In this document: positions 33,301 through 41,460 of the stretch, piece after piece
Layout: each line of letters opens with the position of its first letter
Position numbering within the stretch: position 1 is the first letter of the stretch
Assembly (NCBI GenBank): GCA_017453205.1
Contig: JAFTKO010000023.1
Location: forward strand, 1-64,000
Reading direction: 5' to 3'
Source: Clostridia bacterium
GTDB lineage: Bacteria; Bacillota; Clostridia; Oscillospirales; CAG-272
DNA length: 64,000 nt
Notes under the pieces: generated by a model
What the model was told of the DNA's origin: nothing
Database searches by the model: none
Seen by the model: only the letters and a program-made list of their open reading frames with translations
Program-made: the position numbers and the translations under genes

Positions 33301-34908
33301 TTATGCAATGGCGGTTTGAAAAGTAGGCAGCGAAATCCATTCTTCACAGAATTGCTGATAGGTTATATTGAGTTCCAAGTGAATCTGATATCCTTTCCCC
33401 ACCTCTACTCTTGAAAATAATTGGTTTGCAATCATCTTTTTTGCTTCAAAGGAGGCATTATCAAATTCCTCCGCCCAAGTTTTGAATTGGTGATAGGCGG
33501 GAACGATTCCCTCATTGATTGTTTTCTTTTCTGATTCCTCATTCTTCAAAACTGCCAACTGCTTTTCTGCATCTTCGATTTTGGATCGTAGGGTTTTAAT
33601 GGCGACCGACAGATCATCAGGCTGATACAAGCTTTCTCCAATAAGTGCCTTTGCGATCTCTCCCTGCAAGGTGGCAAGCTGACTTTGATCCTTTTGAATC
33701 TGGCAGGTCAGTTTCTTCTGCATTTGATTGTTGCTCGCAATCATTTTCTTATATGCCGATTGAATTTTTTCTTCCTGCGGACACCCCGATATACTTGCAA
33801 AAATCTTTCGCATGACCTCTATGACAAAGGAATCGATCTTATCGGACTTATAGGTGGTAGCTCCGTCACAATCATTGAGTCCTCTGCTTCGATGATAACA
33901 AACGTATCTACCGTACTCGGTATCCTTCACCGTCCCATCATTTTTCACATAATGCTCCTTGTATCGGCTTGTAGCAAGGCGGCATCCGCAATGTGCGCAA
34001 TAGATATTGCCGCTGAGTAATGCCCTGCCCTTATTAGTCATGGCAACAGTGCGTTTGCTCTCGTTCTTTCGGCTACGTTGGTCAAGAATCTTCATAACAC
34101 CGAAAAAGACCGTATCCGAAACCGCTTGCAATTCGGGAATCCGTTCAGACTCCACACCGCCCTTTTCAAAAATGCCTCGACTGATTGGATTTTTCAAGAT
34201 CCGTAAGACGGCATTGCTTGTAAAGGTCGCACCGTTTACGGTCTTATATCCCGATTCGGTCAAGAACTTGGCAAGCTGATGGGAACCGTAGCCCTCATAC
34301 AAAACCATTTCATAGAGCTTTGCGCGCATTTCAAATTCTCCCGGCTTTGGAACAAGATCACGGACGGGTTGTCCCTTCTTGTTCACTCTCCCCTTATGCA
34401 CCAATTCATATCCGAACGGTGTCACACCGCCCGTATAGATTCCTTCACTGGTCATTTGCTGTAATCTTGTTTTTACACGAACCGAGGTCTTTTGTGATTC
34501 CCCGGAGGCTTGCCAAAAACGGATATAATTCATCAACTTATCCACATGATTGGCAATCTTTTGTTCGCCCTCCTGCACACTCCACATCTCGATCCCATGT
34601 TCCACGAACCACTGCAATACAAACGGCGTTTCATTCTCCATTCTGCCAAGTCGGTCGAACATAAAGACCAACAAAATATCAAACTCATGATTCAAGGCAG
34701 CTTCCTTCAGATCTTGGATGGCATCACGGTTCTCGGCTGACACTTTATATCCAGATACACCCTTTTCCTCAAATTCTTTCATAATCACCCAATCGGGCAT
34801 TCTTTCAACAAATTCGTGGCAAGCGATTCTTTGCATTGGAATATCGTCCTTTTGAACGTCCATCTGTCGCTTGGTGGAAACTCGATATAACGTATAAACT
34901 CTTTTCAT
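33301..34908 (-). CDS. Large serine recombinase
   Basis: 535 residues. Resolvase domain with catalytic Ser11 in YRVSTKRQ, the Arg block DRLGRMENETPF and the long helix after it; Recombinase domain (TPFGYELVHKG, FTSNAVLRILKNPISRGIFE); zinc ribbon with CAHCGCRL and CYHRSRGLNDC; coiled coil near residues 390-470 (TLQGEIAKAL, IEDAEKQLAVLK). This is the integrase/excisionase class of Tn5397/TndX and phage integrases. It ends about 130 bases from the tRNA-Asn fragment, so it is placed at one end of an integrated element. A directionality factor is not recognised nearby. Confidence 0.9.
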   Translation of the reverse strand: MKRVYTLYRVSTKRQMDVQKDDIPMQRIACHEFVERMPDWVIMKEFEEKGVSGYKVSAENRDAIQDLKEAALNHEFDILLVFMFDRLGRMENETPFVLQWFVEHGIEMWSVQEGEQKIANHVDKLMNYIRFWQASGESQKTSVRVKTRLQQMTSEGIYTGGVTPFGYELVHKGRVNKKGQPVRDLVPKPGEFEMRAKLYEMVLYEGYGSHQLAKFLTESGYKTVNGATFTSNAVLRILKNPISRGIFEKGGVESERIPELQAVSDTVFFGVMKILDQRSRKNESKRTVAMTNKGRALLSGNIYCAHCGCRLATSRYKEHYVKNDGTVKDTEYGRYVCYHRSRGLNDCDGATTYKSDKIDSFVIEVMRKIFASISGCPQEEKIQSAYKKMIASNNQMQKKLTCQIQKDQSQLATLQGEIAKALIGESLYQPDDLSVAIKTLRSKIEDAEKQLAVLKNEESEKKTINEGIVPAYHQFKTWAEEFDNASFEAKKMIANQLFSRVEVGKGYQIHLELNITYQQFCEEWISLPTFQTAIA

Positions 34909-35072
34909 AATATGGTATGTTCCTTTCTCATTTCAAAATATGTAATGAGAAAATACCAACTGCTATTCGGTTTTCAATGAACAAGCAGCCCATGCTGCAT
35001 ACATATTATATCACATCGTCTCTGTGTTGGCAACCGTGATACCCGAAAGGTTAGCATTTTCGTGCATTAAAA

Positions 35073-35097
35073 AATCCCCTCATTTCATGAAGGGATT
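35073..35097 (-). terminator. Terminator after the Abi gene
   Basis: AATCCC/GGGATT and TCAT/ATGA pair around one mismatch; the minus-strand tail is TTTTTTAATG. It isolates the Abi gene from the recombinase gene. Confidence 0.7.
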
Positions 35098-35111
35098 AAA
35101 AATATAGATTA

Positions 35112-35975
35112 TTATTGCAGTACCGTTTTCCAATCTGTCGGAAATCCAATTTTTTGAATATCAACAACCGGATATTTTTCTATAAGCAATTCAAGTTGAT
35201 CTAATAAATCATTCCAATGAATGTCATGAGAAACAAGGCGAGCCATACAAATCAACACACCAAAGAAACTTCCATTATCAACACCTATAGCCGCATCCTG
35301 CTTATACAGCATTGGGCGTTTGGGAATTTTAGCATTATAGATTCTTCCGTAATGCGCACAAAGATTTCTTAAATATGCAATACTCTCAATCCAGCTTTCA
35401 AGATATGTATATCCCACCCCATATAAGGTAGCTACTGCTTTTTTATCGGGATTTTTCATATTCTTATAAAACTTAGACAGCGTACCGAAACTAAACAGCT
35501 CCACTAATGCATACATGGGAATCTGCCCGTTGTAATGCTCTTGAAAATTTCTCACAAAGGGTGATTTTGCGTTTCTGTCAATCTCTTGCCAAATATCATC
35601 AAGAAATTGTTGATGATATTCTGCATCCGCAAAATTTTCCGCATTCAAATACCCCATCACACCGTATTGTATGGAAAAATAATTTGCAATTCTGCATCGT
35701 AAGTTCACTTCAATTCGCTCTACCAATATAAATATCAACTGTCGAACATTAGCATTGAATTTATATAGATCCACAATTTGATCAAAAGATACCGTTCCAT
35801 TATAACTTCCATTCTTAGGCTTCAATCCTAAACTAAAAGCTTTGATCAAACGAAAATATGAAATATCATTCAATATTCTCTTGGCATTTTCTTCGTTTTC
35901 AATCAGCAAATTAAGTGATTTGAGATTTTCCAACTGTTGATCAATTGTCAACGGACATTGAAGTTCTTTTGTCAT
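35112..35975 (-). CDS. Abi_2/AbiF-type abortive infection protein with HEPN motif
   Basis: 287 residues from the ATG at 35975 (AGGATG upstream). A longer frame to 36023 would start inside the RNA hairpin and is rejected. Abi_2 blocks: CPLTIDQQLENLKSLNLLIE, LNDISYFRLIKAFSLG, FDQIVDLYKFNANVRQLIFI, VERIEVNLRCRIANYFS. Near residue 203 RNLCAHYGR contains the HEPN RNase signature RxxxxH. Family members stop phage growth, probably by cutting RNA; the family has been proposed to be related to Cas13 and to work with a structured RNA. Own promoter, leader RNA and terminator, so it is a free-standing unit. Confidence 0.8.
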   Translation of the reverse strand: MTKELQCPLTIDQQLENLKSLNLLIENEENAKRILNDISYFRLIKAFSLGLKPKNGSYNGTVSFDQIVDLYKFNANVRQLIFILVERIEVNLRCRIANYFSIQYGVMGYLNAENFADAEYHQQFLDDIWQEIDRNAKSPFVRNFQEHYNGQIPMYALVELFSFGTLSKFYKNMKNPDKKAVATLYGVGYTYLESWIESIAYLRNLCAHYGRIYNAKIPKRPMLYKQDAAIGVDNGSFFGVLICMARLVSHDIHWNDLLDQLELLIEKYPVVDIQKIGFPTDWKTVLQ

Positions 35976-35999
35976 GGTTTTCACATCCTGTAAAATAAA

Positions 36000-36045
36000 A
36001 TGACCCGACGTGGTACGCATCAAAGAGAGGCGTGTCGGGTTCTGT
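36000..36045 (-). ncRNA. Candidate structured RNA leader of the Abi gene
   Basis: Between promoter and Abi ATG the minus strand folds: ACCCGAC (36040-36034) pairs with GTCGGGT (36009-36003), and an inner stem ACGC/GCGT (36033-36030 with 36018-36015) holds the loop CTCTCTTTGAT; five bases ACCAC stay unpaired on one side. The run ATTTTATTTT after the stem could end a short transcript. It starts about 10 bases after the -10 box, so the RNA would be about 45-55 bases. AbiF-associated RNAs of this type are known; assignment here is by structure and place only. Confidence 0.6.
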
Positions 36046-36052
36046 TATTAAT

Positions 36053-36081
36053 ATTATATACCATAACTGCGATAATTGCAA
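36053..36081 (-). promoter_or_regulatory. Promoter of the Abi RNA-protein unit
   Basis: Minus strand: TTGCAA (36081-36076), 17-base spacer, perfect TATAAT (36058-36053). Predicted start just before the hairpin. Confidence 0.7.
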
Positions 36082-36115
36082 TACTTATTTGAATTTTAAT
36101 TGTAAACTTTTTATT

Positions 36116-36280
36116 TCAAGTTGTTTGAATCCTTTTTTCGTATGCAGCCGTCAAAAGTTCCATCACCGTTTCCTTCAGTTTTTCCTGTTTTGTTTCATCA
36201 GCAAATGCAATTACAACTGTCACACCGTCTTTTTCGAATTTTAAAATTGGTTTTCCATCTGCACTATAATCAAGAACCAT
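36116..36280 (-). CDS. Small hypothetical protein next to the MazF-like toxin
   Basis: 54 residues: MVLDYSADGKPILKFEKDGV, TVVIAFADETKQEKLKETVM and a helical Lys-rich end. Its ATG lies directly after the stop of the MazF-like gene. Beta strands followed by a helix; no known domain recognised. Because it is the only partner gene next to the toxin it might influence it, but antitoxins normally precede mazF, so this is speculation. Similar small genes are common in conjugative elements. Confidence 0.6.
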   Translation of the reverse strand: MVLDYSADGKPILKFEKDGVTVVIAFADETKQEKLKETVMELLTAAYEKRIQTT

Positions 36281-36637
36281 TTACATATCCTCCAATCTGA
36301 TTCCTACGCTCGCAAGCACGGCTTTTTCGATTTCTTTCATTTCGTCATCGGTTACTGCTCCGATATGATTTCGCATTCTTTGCTTATCAATCGTTCGAAT
36401 TTGTTCCAACAAGATCAGCGATGAAGAACGCAAGCCACTACTTGACACCATAACGTGCGTAGGAAGCCGTGGCTTGATCTTTTGGGTGGTCAGCGGTGCG
36501 ACGATCACGGTTGGGCTATGCTGATTGCCCTTGTTGTTTTGCAAGACCACCACAGGACGTTCCCCGCCTTGCTCGGAACCGATCACGGGTTCCAAGTCAG
36601 CATAGTAAAGCTCGCCGCGAAGAATTGGACGTTTCAT
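36281..36637 (-). CDS. MazF/PemK-family mRNA interferase-like toxin
   Basis: 118 residues, family length. ILRGELYYADLEPVIGSEQG, GERPVVVLQNNKGNQHSPTV, IVAPLTT and VLLEQ-like LILLEQIRTIDKQRM carry the typical Arg, Ser/Thr and Gln-Ile-R-T-I-D positions of MazF. AGGAGG stands before the ATG. No upstream MazE-like antitoxin gene is seen; the gene upstream (118 residues) is not of MazE type. Many such solitary MazF copies are found on Clostridia mobile elements. Probably cuts mRNA to slow growth or keep the element. Confidence 0.85.
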   Translation of the reverse strand: MKRPILRGELYYADLEPVIGSEQGGERPVVVLQNNKGNQHSPTVIVAPLTTQKIKPRLPTHVMVSSSGLRSSSLILLEQIRTIDKQRMRNHIGAVTDDEMKEIEKAVLASVGIRLEDM

Positions 36638-36682
36638 ATGGTTTTTACCTCCTATTTTTTGCCGATCTCTCGGCTATGTAAC

Positions 36683-36710
36683 AAGGGCGCGACGGAGTGA
36701 TCGCGCCCTT
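36683..36710. terminator. GC-rich hairpin between mazF-like gene and its upstream neighbour
   Basis: AAGGGCGCGA and TCGCGCCCTT make a 10-bp stem with loop CGGAGTGA. The T-rich tail is on the plus side (TCTTTTATT), so as a minus-strand terminator it would be incomplete. It may serve as mRNA processing or stability element. Confidence 0.5.
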
Positions 36711-36714
36711 TCTT

Positions 36715-37071
36715 TTATTCGTCCTGTGTTCGTTGAAGTAATCCTTCCAGATACTCCACAAAATCGGGATCGAGTTCCCCTGATCGATCCAATCCCTCAC
36801 AGTATTTCAAAAAGCAATAGATGGCTTCGTAGTCATGCGGCAACATGACCTTTACTTCTTCCCTTGTTTGAGGATTGATATAGACACATTCCTCACGGGA
36901 GTACCAACGCCTGATGTTCTCATGCCGATCAGACATTCCCTCGATCAGCTCCCGGTATAGCTTCTTACCGTTTTCCTGAACCACGGCAGGAATATAAATA
37001 CCGCTTTCTTCAAGCTCTCGGTGAAGCTCCCATCGCCTCAATTTCAAGCAGAATATATCAAAATCTAACAT
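36715..37071 (-). CDS. Hypothetical protein
   Basis: 118 residues, soluble and acidic: LKLRRWELHRELEESGIYIP, REECVYINPQTREEVKVMLP and a helical C-terminus YCFLKYCEGLDRSG. No recognised domain. It lies 15 bases after the stop of the membrane-anchored gene upstream, in one transcription unit with it. Probably accessory protein of the integrated element. Confidence 0.6.
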   Translation of the reverse strand: MLDFDIFCLKLRRWELHRELEESGIYIPAVVQENGKKLYRELIEGMSDRHENIRRWYSREECVYINPQTREEVKVMLPHDYEAIYCFLKYCEGLDRSGELDPDFVEYLEGLLQRTQDE

Positions 37072-37086
37072 TTCTTTTTCCTCCGT

Positions 37087-37551
37087 TTACAATCCCGTCC
37101 AACCGATCATGCGACTTGCAACGTTCACATACCATCTTGTATCACAGATGTATTCCAGATCCGCAGTTCCCGTTTCATCGGGTTTGTATCCGATCCGATA
37201 GAGAAAATTGTGCAACCGCAACTCCCCCGCCATATCTGCATTGGAACGAACGATCTCTATGTCGTTGTCCCTCGCATAAGCCTTGATTGCAAAAACAATG
37301 GCGTAACAATCCTCGATGCTTTTGCACTCATAGGAGTCTGTGATCTCTATGTTATTCTCTCGGAAATGCAGATTCACAAGTTTCCCTGATGGAAGCTGCA
37401 CGGTTGCTGTGGAAGCCTCTATATAATAAAAGGAAGGAACTTTTTCATTTATCCTTTTAAAATTATAGCTTGTTTGAAGCATAAACAGCAAGCTGCCGAG
37501 AAATAACAGTATGTTCAAGATCAAAAAGCATGACCTTATACCCTTCTTCAT
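37087..37551 (-). CDS. Membrane-anchored hypothetical protein
   Basis: 154 residues. One N-terminal hydrophobic segment (CFLILNILLFLGSLLFMLQT), an uncleaved anchor or signal, then a soluble domain outside (FYYIEASTATVQLPSGKLVN, IEIVRSNADMAGEL, CDTRWYVNVASRM). An AAAGGGG site precedes the ATG. Unknown family; same transcription unit as the downstream 118-residue gene. Confidence 0.6.
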   Translation of the reverse strand: MKKGIRSCFLILNILLFLGSLLFMLQTSYNFKRINEKVPSFYYIEASTATVQLPSGKLVNLHFRENNIEITDSYECKSIEDCYAIVFAIKAYARDNDIEIVRSNADMAGELRLHNFLYRIGYKPDETGTADLEYICDTRWYVNVASRMIGWTGL

Positions 37552-37958
37552 TGGACGAGTATCCCCTTTCTTTTTTATGTATCCGAAATACGGTTTTGGA
37601 GATCCTTTTTTTCAGATCTCCGTCTGCCGTATTCCTCCACAACGCTTGTCCGCATAGGAATAGCGTAATTTTAAAAGATAGGGACATCATCAGGCGGTCG
37701 GTTGCGAACCGACTCCATAGGAATCTCACCTCTGCCGGGTACTCCGCCAGCCGCTTACGGAAGTATCATTAACCCTTACACCTGTCATTGCCTTTTCGGG
37801 AGCAACCCGAATTTTGCTGTGGTCGTTTGATCGCTCGGATATTTTCTATATCTGTCATGGCGCACGCACGCTTTGGCTCGACCGCTCATCGCCGTCGGTG
37901 TAGGTAACGTACCTGATAATGGGTATTCAATTGTATATGAGGTCTGCCCGGATGGGTG
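37552..37958. other. Gene-poor stretch upstream of the membrane-anchored gene
   Basis: No gene that I can support. It holds a hairpin GGAGATC/GATCTCC near 37600 and CGGTCGGTT/AACCGAC near 37695. One minus-strand frame (about 37780-37870, MTDIENIRAIKRPQQ...) is 29 residues without a ribosome site. The GC content is higher than in the neighbours, so a conserved untranslated element is possible. Confidence 0.4.
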
Positions 37959-38282
37959 TCAGGACGGTTTCTTGAATGTTTTGAGAATCTCGCGCATTAA
38001 GATCAAATCCTCACCCGTCAAGGTGGCAGATATTTTTTCAAGTAGGACGGCTTGCGGTTCAGTGAGATATTTCATACCGAGCTGGTAGCCGTCCAAAACA
38101 TGAACCCCCCCACTATTTCCCATTGTTGTATATATTGGAAATAAGGTTGAAAGCACTTCAAGATCTCTCTCTATGGTACGACGATGGACAGAAAACTCTG
38201 TAGCCAACCTTGCAATAGAGATATGTCTGCGTTCGCATAGCTTTTCTATGATTTGAAAGCGTCTTTCTGTTGCGTTTCTCAT
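37959..38282 (-). CDS. HTH_11-type DeoR/WYL-like transcription regulator, short form
   Basis: 107 residues. Winged HTH at the start: RRFQIIEKLCERRHISIARL followed by ATEFSVHRRTIERDLEVLST, as in DeoR and YafY/WYL regulators, but only about 40 residues follow, so the ligand domain is absent. The start is coupled to a 38-residue ORF upstream (ATGA overlap). Probably controls accessory functions of the element. The end of the gene has no hairpin terminator. Confidence 0.75.
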   Translation of the reverse strand: MRNATERRFQIIEKLCERRHISIARLATEFSVHRRTIERDLEVLSTLFPIYTTMGNSGGVHVLDGYQLGMKYLTEPQAVLLEKISATLTGEDLILMREILKTFKKPS

Positions 38283-38395
38283 AGAACCACCCTGCTTTCT
38301 TTGTGGTGGCTATATTCTATCAAAGCAGTACGGCGTAAACCGTCATACTTAAAAAAATAATTTGAATTATTATCAAAAAAATTTATGTATCGCAT
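38279..38395 (-). CDS. 38-residue leader ORF coupled to the HTH gene
   Basis: AAGGAG stands six bases before the ATG at 38395. The frame reads MRYINFFDNNSNYFFKYDGL and ends HKESRVVL, with stop TGA overlapping the ATG of the HTH gene. Rich in Asn, Phe and Tyr. A longer upstream frame to 38641 exists but has no ribosome site. Either a small protein or a leader peptide that sets translation of the regulator. Confidence 0.5.
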   Translation of the reverse strand: MRYINFFDNNSNYFFKYDGLRRTALIEYSHHKESRVVL

Positions 38396-39025
38396 TTTTC
38401 TCTCCTTGATCTTGTAATTCTTGTTTACAAAGAACAAGGAGATTAGGGGTACTTTGCGATATACGGCAACCAAACCATAAAAAGCCCTCCCGCCGCATGG
38501 CAAAAGGACTTTCAACAATTGATAAGCCGCATGATAAACGGGCAACACGGAAAATCTCATGCGGTACAATTGCTGCGATTTTCCGTTGCGATACGGCTCT
38601 ATTAGATATTTTTCGCATTCAAGTACCGTGGATATAGGCATGTTCTGTCTGTTTTCGTGTTCGATACTGTTTTTTCGCCGTTAAGAAAGAAAATAGGATT
38701 TTCTTTTTAAGCAAAAATTTTGAATGCTGTTGATTTTGGTAAAATTTGATAGTTTATGGTAGATCTTTGGGGGTTATCGGTAATTTTGTCGAAGAAAAAA
38801 GTGCCGCTTGACTCGAAGGTCAAGCGACACTTTTTTGAATTGTGTTCATGGCAAGATCGCCTATTTAGTTGATGATATAGCATAGATATCCTCCCTAAAA
38901 CAACCGTGAGAAATCCACTGTGCTTTAATATATAAACTCAACAATTAGAACTGCGTAAAAAATTTCTGTTCCTGTATTTATCCAACCATTTTTCCTTTCA
39001 TTCACATCGATAGAATTCGGAAAGA
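38396..39025. other. Gene-poor boundary stretch between HTH module and locus B
   Basis: Overlapping open frames at 38373-38641 lack ribosome sites and look non-coding. 38640-38790 is AT-rich without features. A bidirectional terminator is at 38795-38836. This is the probable seam between the recombinase/Abi module and the sugar genes of locus B. Confidence 0.4.
38795..38836 (-). terminator. Bidirectional terminator ending locus B
   Basis: AAAAAGTG.CGCTTGAC and GTCAAGCG.CACTTTTTT form a 16-bp stem with one mismatch and loop TCGAAG. T runs on both strands. Confidence 0.8.
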
Positions 39026-39703
39026 TTAGAAATTAACTTCCATTCCATCGAAAGCTACTTCTATGCCGAATTCAGCCATGTGATTCTCTAATGTCTTATG
39101 GTCGGTATGTAAAGTGCGCGCCATATGGCTAATGCAAAACCTTTTAACATATTTTGACAGTGTTTTCTTCATTTCAATAACCATATTAAGATTGTTATGC
39201 TCAAATATGCGGTAATCTCCTTCCATAAATCCAACCGTTCCATCAAGAACAGCAAAATCAACGTAAGCTTTTTTTATTGCCTGAAATTCATCATACAAAA
39301 GCCACGCACCGTCAAGCCCATAAAACAGGCGACTTTTTCCATCCGAGATCAGATAATGCATAGTCGAAATTCTATGGTGTCCTCGAACGGCTTGCACATT
39401 ATAAGTGCCAAGTTGAAATTCACACTCGTTCTCAACCTCAATAAATTGCGCGCCGTTTTTCTTCAGAAATTGCAATGTCTCTTCATTGAAATGATCTCGA
39501 TGTCTGTGAGTGTTTAGAACATATTTTATCTTTTTTATATCTATTGAATATTCGGTTATTGCATCAATTACGCAAGGCCCGGGATCAATAAGCAAAACCT
39601 CATCAACAAGTGCAGATGCGTTTCTCCTAAAAAAAGTATTTTTACTTTCCGCATCAAAGTTTAACCAATCCGCAGCCCCTGTTCCTAAAAAAGTAATTTT
39701 CAT
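39026..39703 (-). CDS. Metallo-beta-lactamase fold hydrolase, PhnP-like (paralog of the locus A enzyme)
   Basis: 225 residues. Start MKITFLGTGAADWLNFDAES, then LIDPGPCVIDAI, metal motif THRHRDHF, AVRGHHRIST, LFYGLDGAWLL, and CISHMARTLHTDHKTL. The same layout as the enzyme at 6812, about 30 residues shorter. The motif has Arg where the classic HxHxDH has any residue, so metal ligands are complete. Probably a cytoplasmic phosphodiesterase for a cyclic or diester sugar phosphate. It is last in a series PHP - MBL - MBL that parallels PHP - MBL in locus A. Confidence 0.8.
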   Translation of the reverse strand: MKITFLGTGAADWLNFDAESKNTFFRRNASALVDEVLLIDPGPCVIDAITEYSIDIKKIKYVLNTHRHRDHFNEETLQFLKKNGAQFIEVENECEFQLGTYNVQAVRGHHRISTMHYLISDGKSRLFYGLDGAWLLYDEFQAIKKAYVDFAVLDGTVGFMEGDYRIFEHNNLNMVIEMKKTLSKYVKRFCISHMARTLHTDHKTLENHMAEFGIEVAFDGMEVNF

Positions 39704-39714
39704 AATCTAACCTC

Positions 39715-40443
39715 TCAAATAGTATACTCGTCTCCATCGTTTGGAAAATAAAAACATATCCGCTGTCCATCAACTATGCGTTTCAAGTCATCATATTTAC
39801 TCTGTGGCATAACGTGTATAACAGCGACTTTATCTGTGTTGCACATACCTATCTTTTCAATTAAATTTTCCGCCAAAAAATGTGCGCATTCGGTGATTAT
39901 CATATCCGTTGGCGTGGCATACAAAAATTCCGGGAAATCTTTAAGAGAACCATGAAGATCACCTGTTATATAACAAGATACAGTTTCAGTTTGTACCAAA
40001 AAACCAAAACACGATCTATTCTTTTTTTCCATGTGTGCCGTAGGAACTCCTGTTACTGTCACCCCATTGTCATGAAAAAAAATTCCTTCTGTTATTTGCT
40101 TCAGTTTGATTCTCTCATCGGTTAAAAAAACATGTTGCAATTGACAGTACTGTTTTACTAACTCCATCCCATTCGCGTCGGGAAGATAGAGGTCAAATCT
40201 CATATTAAAGTAGCTTGCAAGATTGAGTATATCAAATAATCCATTTATGTGATCCCCATGCATGTGCGTAATGAATATTGCTCTTATCTTTTTCAAGTCA
40301 TAACCGTCATTAAGAAGAAGATCCAATACCGGAGCGCCTACATCAAACAAATAGCCTCTTTCACCAGCCTCTACAAGTATACTCTGTTGATGTCGCCCCA
40401 CAGACGGTGCTCCGTAACTTGTACCGAGAAATTTTATCTTCAT
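39715..40443 (-). CDS. Metallo-beta-lactamase fold hydrolase, RNase Z-like
   Basis: 242 residues. MKIKFLGTSYGAPSVGRHQQ, FDVGAPVLDLLL, metal motif THMHGDHING, PTAHMEKKN, CYITGDLHGSLKD, ECAHFLAENL, and VIHVMPQSKYDD. These match the RNase Z/AtsA branch. tRNA maturase activity is unlikely since there is no exosite arm and the gene sits among sugar genes. It overlaps the PHP gene by four bases and is 11 bases before the next MBL gene, so all three are translated together. Confidence 0.75.
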   Translation of the reverse strand: MKIKFLGTSYGAPSVGRHQQSILVEAGERGYLFDVGAPVLDLLLNDGYDLKKIRAIFITHMHGDHINGLFDILNLASYFNMRFDLYLPDANGMELVKQYCQLQHVFLTDERIKLKQITEGIFFHDNGVTVTGVPTAHMEKKNRSCFGFLVQTETVSCYITGDLHGSLKDFPEFLYATPTDMIITECAHFLAENLIEKIGMCNTDKVAVIHVMPQSKYDDLKRIVDGQRICFYFPNDGDEYTI

Positions 40444-41132
40444 ATTTTTTGTTCCTTTATGTTGTTTTCGATTAAAGCGTATTTTCCGTTTCGCAATATA
40501 TTAACAAGATCTCTTGAACACTGTATGTCAAAGTCTGTGGCGATTCCTCCAACAGCTAACCTCGTTAAACCATGAACGTCTGATCCTGACGTCATGGGCT
40601 TTTGATAATGCTCTGCATAAATTTTTGCCATTTTATTGCGAAATGGATCCGTGCCGCCATTATATACCTCTATACCAAACAAAGCTTCAGGATTACATAC
40701 CGTCATATTATCCCTAAACGGATGTGCTTGCACTACAATAGCATAATCGGGTAAAACACTTATAAGTTCCTTTACATTTTTCAATTCGTTCAAATAAGGC
40801 AATGTATAAAAATCATTTTCTTCAAGTCCATAGACAAGATAGTCGTTTATACAATTATTAAAACGCACCTCTGCTCCGCATAGAACTGTGAATCCTATTT
40901 TCTCGCCTTCGTTTCGAGCACTATAATATCCCCGTAAATATCTTTCAATAATTTTTCTTTTATCAGAATTTTCCAGCTCATCCTTGAACCATTCAAAAAA
41001 CAAGGAAAAATAATGATCGGTTATAACCATTCCACCATATCCAAAGTTATGATAATAATTTACAAGTTCTGAACCGCTAATACTTGCACATTTATCGCAT
41101 TCTTTGGTATGAGAATGCAACTCAAATTTCAT
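40440..41132 (-). CDS. PHP-domain phosphoesterase
   Basis: 230 residues from the ATG at 41132, which has GGAGGGG upstream. Motifs: FELHSHTKECDKCASIS, VITDHYFSLFF, VLCGAEVRFNN, VVQAHPFRDN, IEVYNGG and TSGSDVHGLTRL, enough for the PHP metal centre. Short for histidinol phosphatases and only distantly like the PHP protein at 7625. Likely hydrolyses a small phosphate ester or cyclic phosphate made from the locus B sugar. Confidence 0.75.
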   Translation of the reverse strand: MKFELHSHTKECDKCASISGSELVNYYHNFGYGGMVITDHYFSLFFEWFKDELENSDKRKIIERYLRGYYSARNEGEKIGFTVLCGAEVRFNNCINDYLVYGLEENDFYTLPYLNELKNVKELISVLPDYAIVVQAHPFRDNMTVCNPEALFGIEVYNGGTDPFRNKMAKIYAEHYQKPMTSGSDVHGLTRLAVGGIATDFDIQCSRDLVNILRNGKYALIENNIKEQKI

Positions 41133-41198
41133 ATTTTCCCCTCCAAAATTCAACCATAAATTGTGATTAATATATTTTACTCGTAAAAAAACACCTTG

Positions 41199-41279
41199 CT
41201 ATCGTCTGAATTCGTCCATAGCTTTATGTTTATTTATATTCCAATCTGCCGCACCTGTTCCAAGAAAAGTAAGCTTCAT
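41199..41279 (-). pseudogene. N-terminal fragment of a third PhnP-like MBL gene
   Basis: A 26-residue frame beginning MKLTFLGTGAADWNINKHKA and stopping at 41199. The start is nearly identical to the MBL proteins at 6812 and 39026 (FLGTGAADW). The remaining 200 residues are gone. Confidence 0.7.
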
Positions 41280-41460
41280 AAAAACCCCTTTTTATATTTG
41301 TATATAGATGCCACTCTTTCCCAATTTTGCTAATCTATCCACCATATGTTTATAATACTTACCGTAAATAAAACATACCGAGATTGGGGAGAAAAACCAA
41401 CCTTTATCCAAACATACAATAGGGTTTAGGAATAGTTCCAATAGCCACATAAAAAACATG

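Noticed and set aside
35976..36023. Upstream start for the Abi protein
   Set aside because: It would put the coding region inside the promoter-proximal hairpin; the ATG at 35975 has a better ribosome site and fits the family start.
36683..36710. Riboswitch or T-box before the mazF-like gene
   Set aside because: Only a simple 10-bp hairpin; no conserved riboswitch core is visible here or elsewhere in the window.
38373..38641. Two overlapping longer minus-strand frames (81 and 120 residues)
   Set aside because: No ribosome sites; only the inner 38-residue frame from 38395 has a strong one and couples to the HTH gene.
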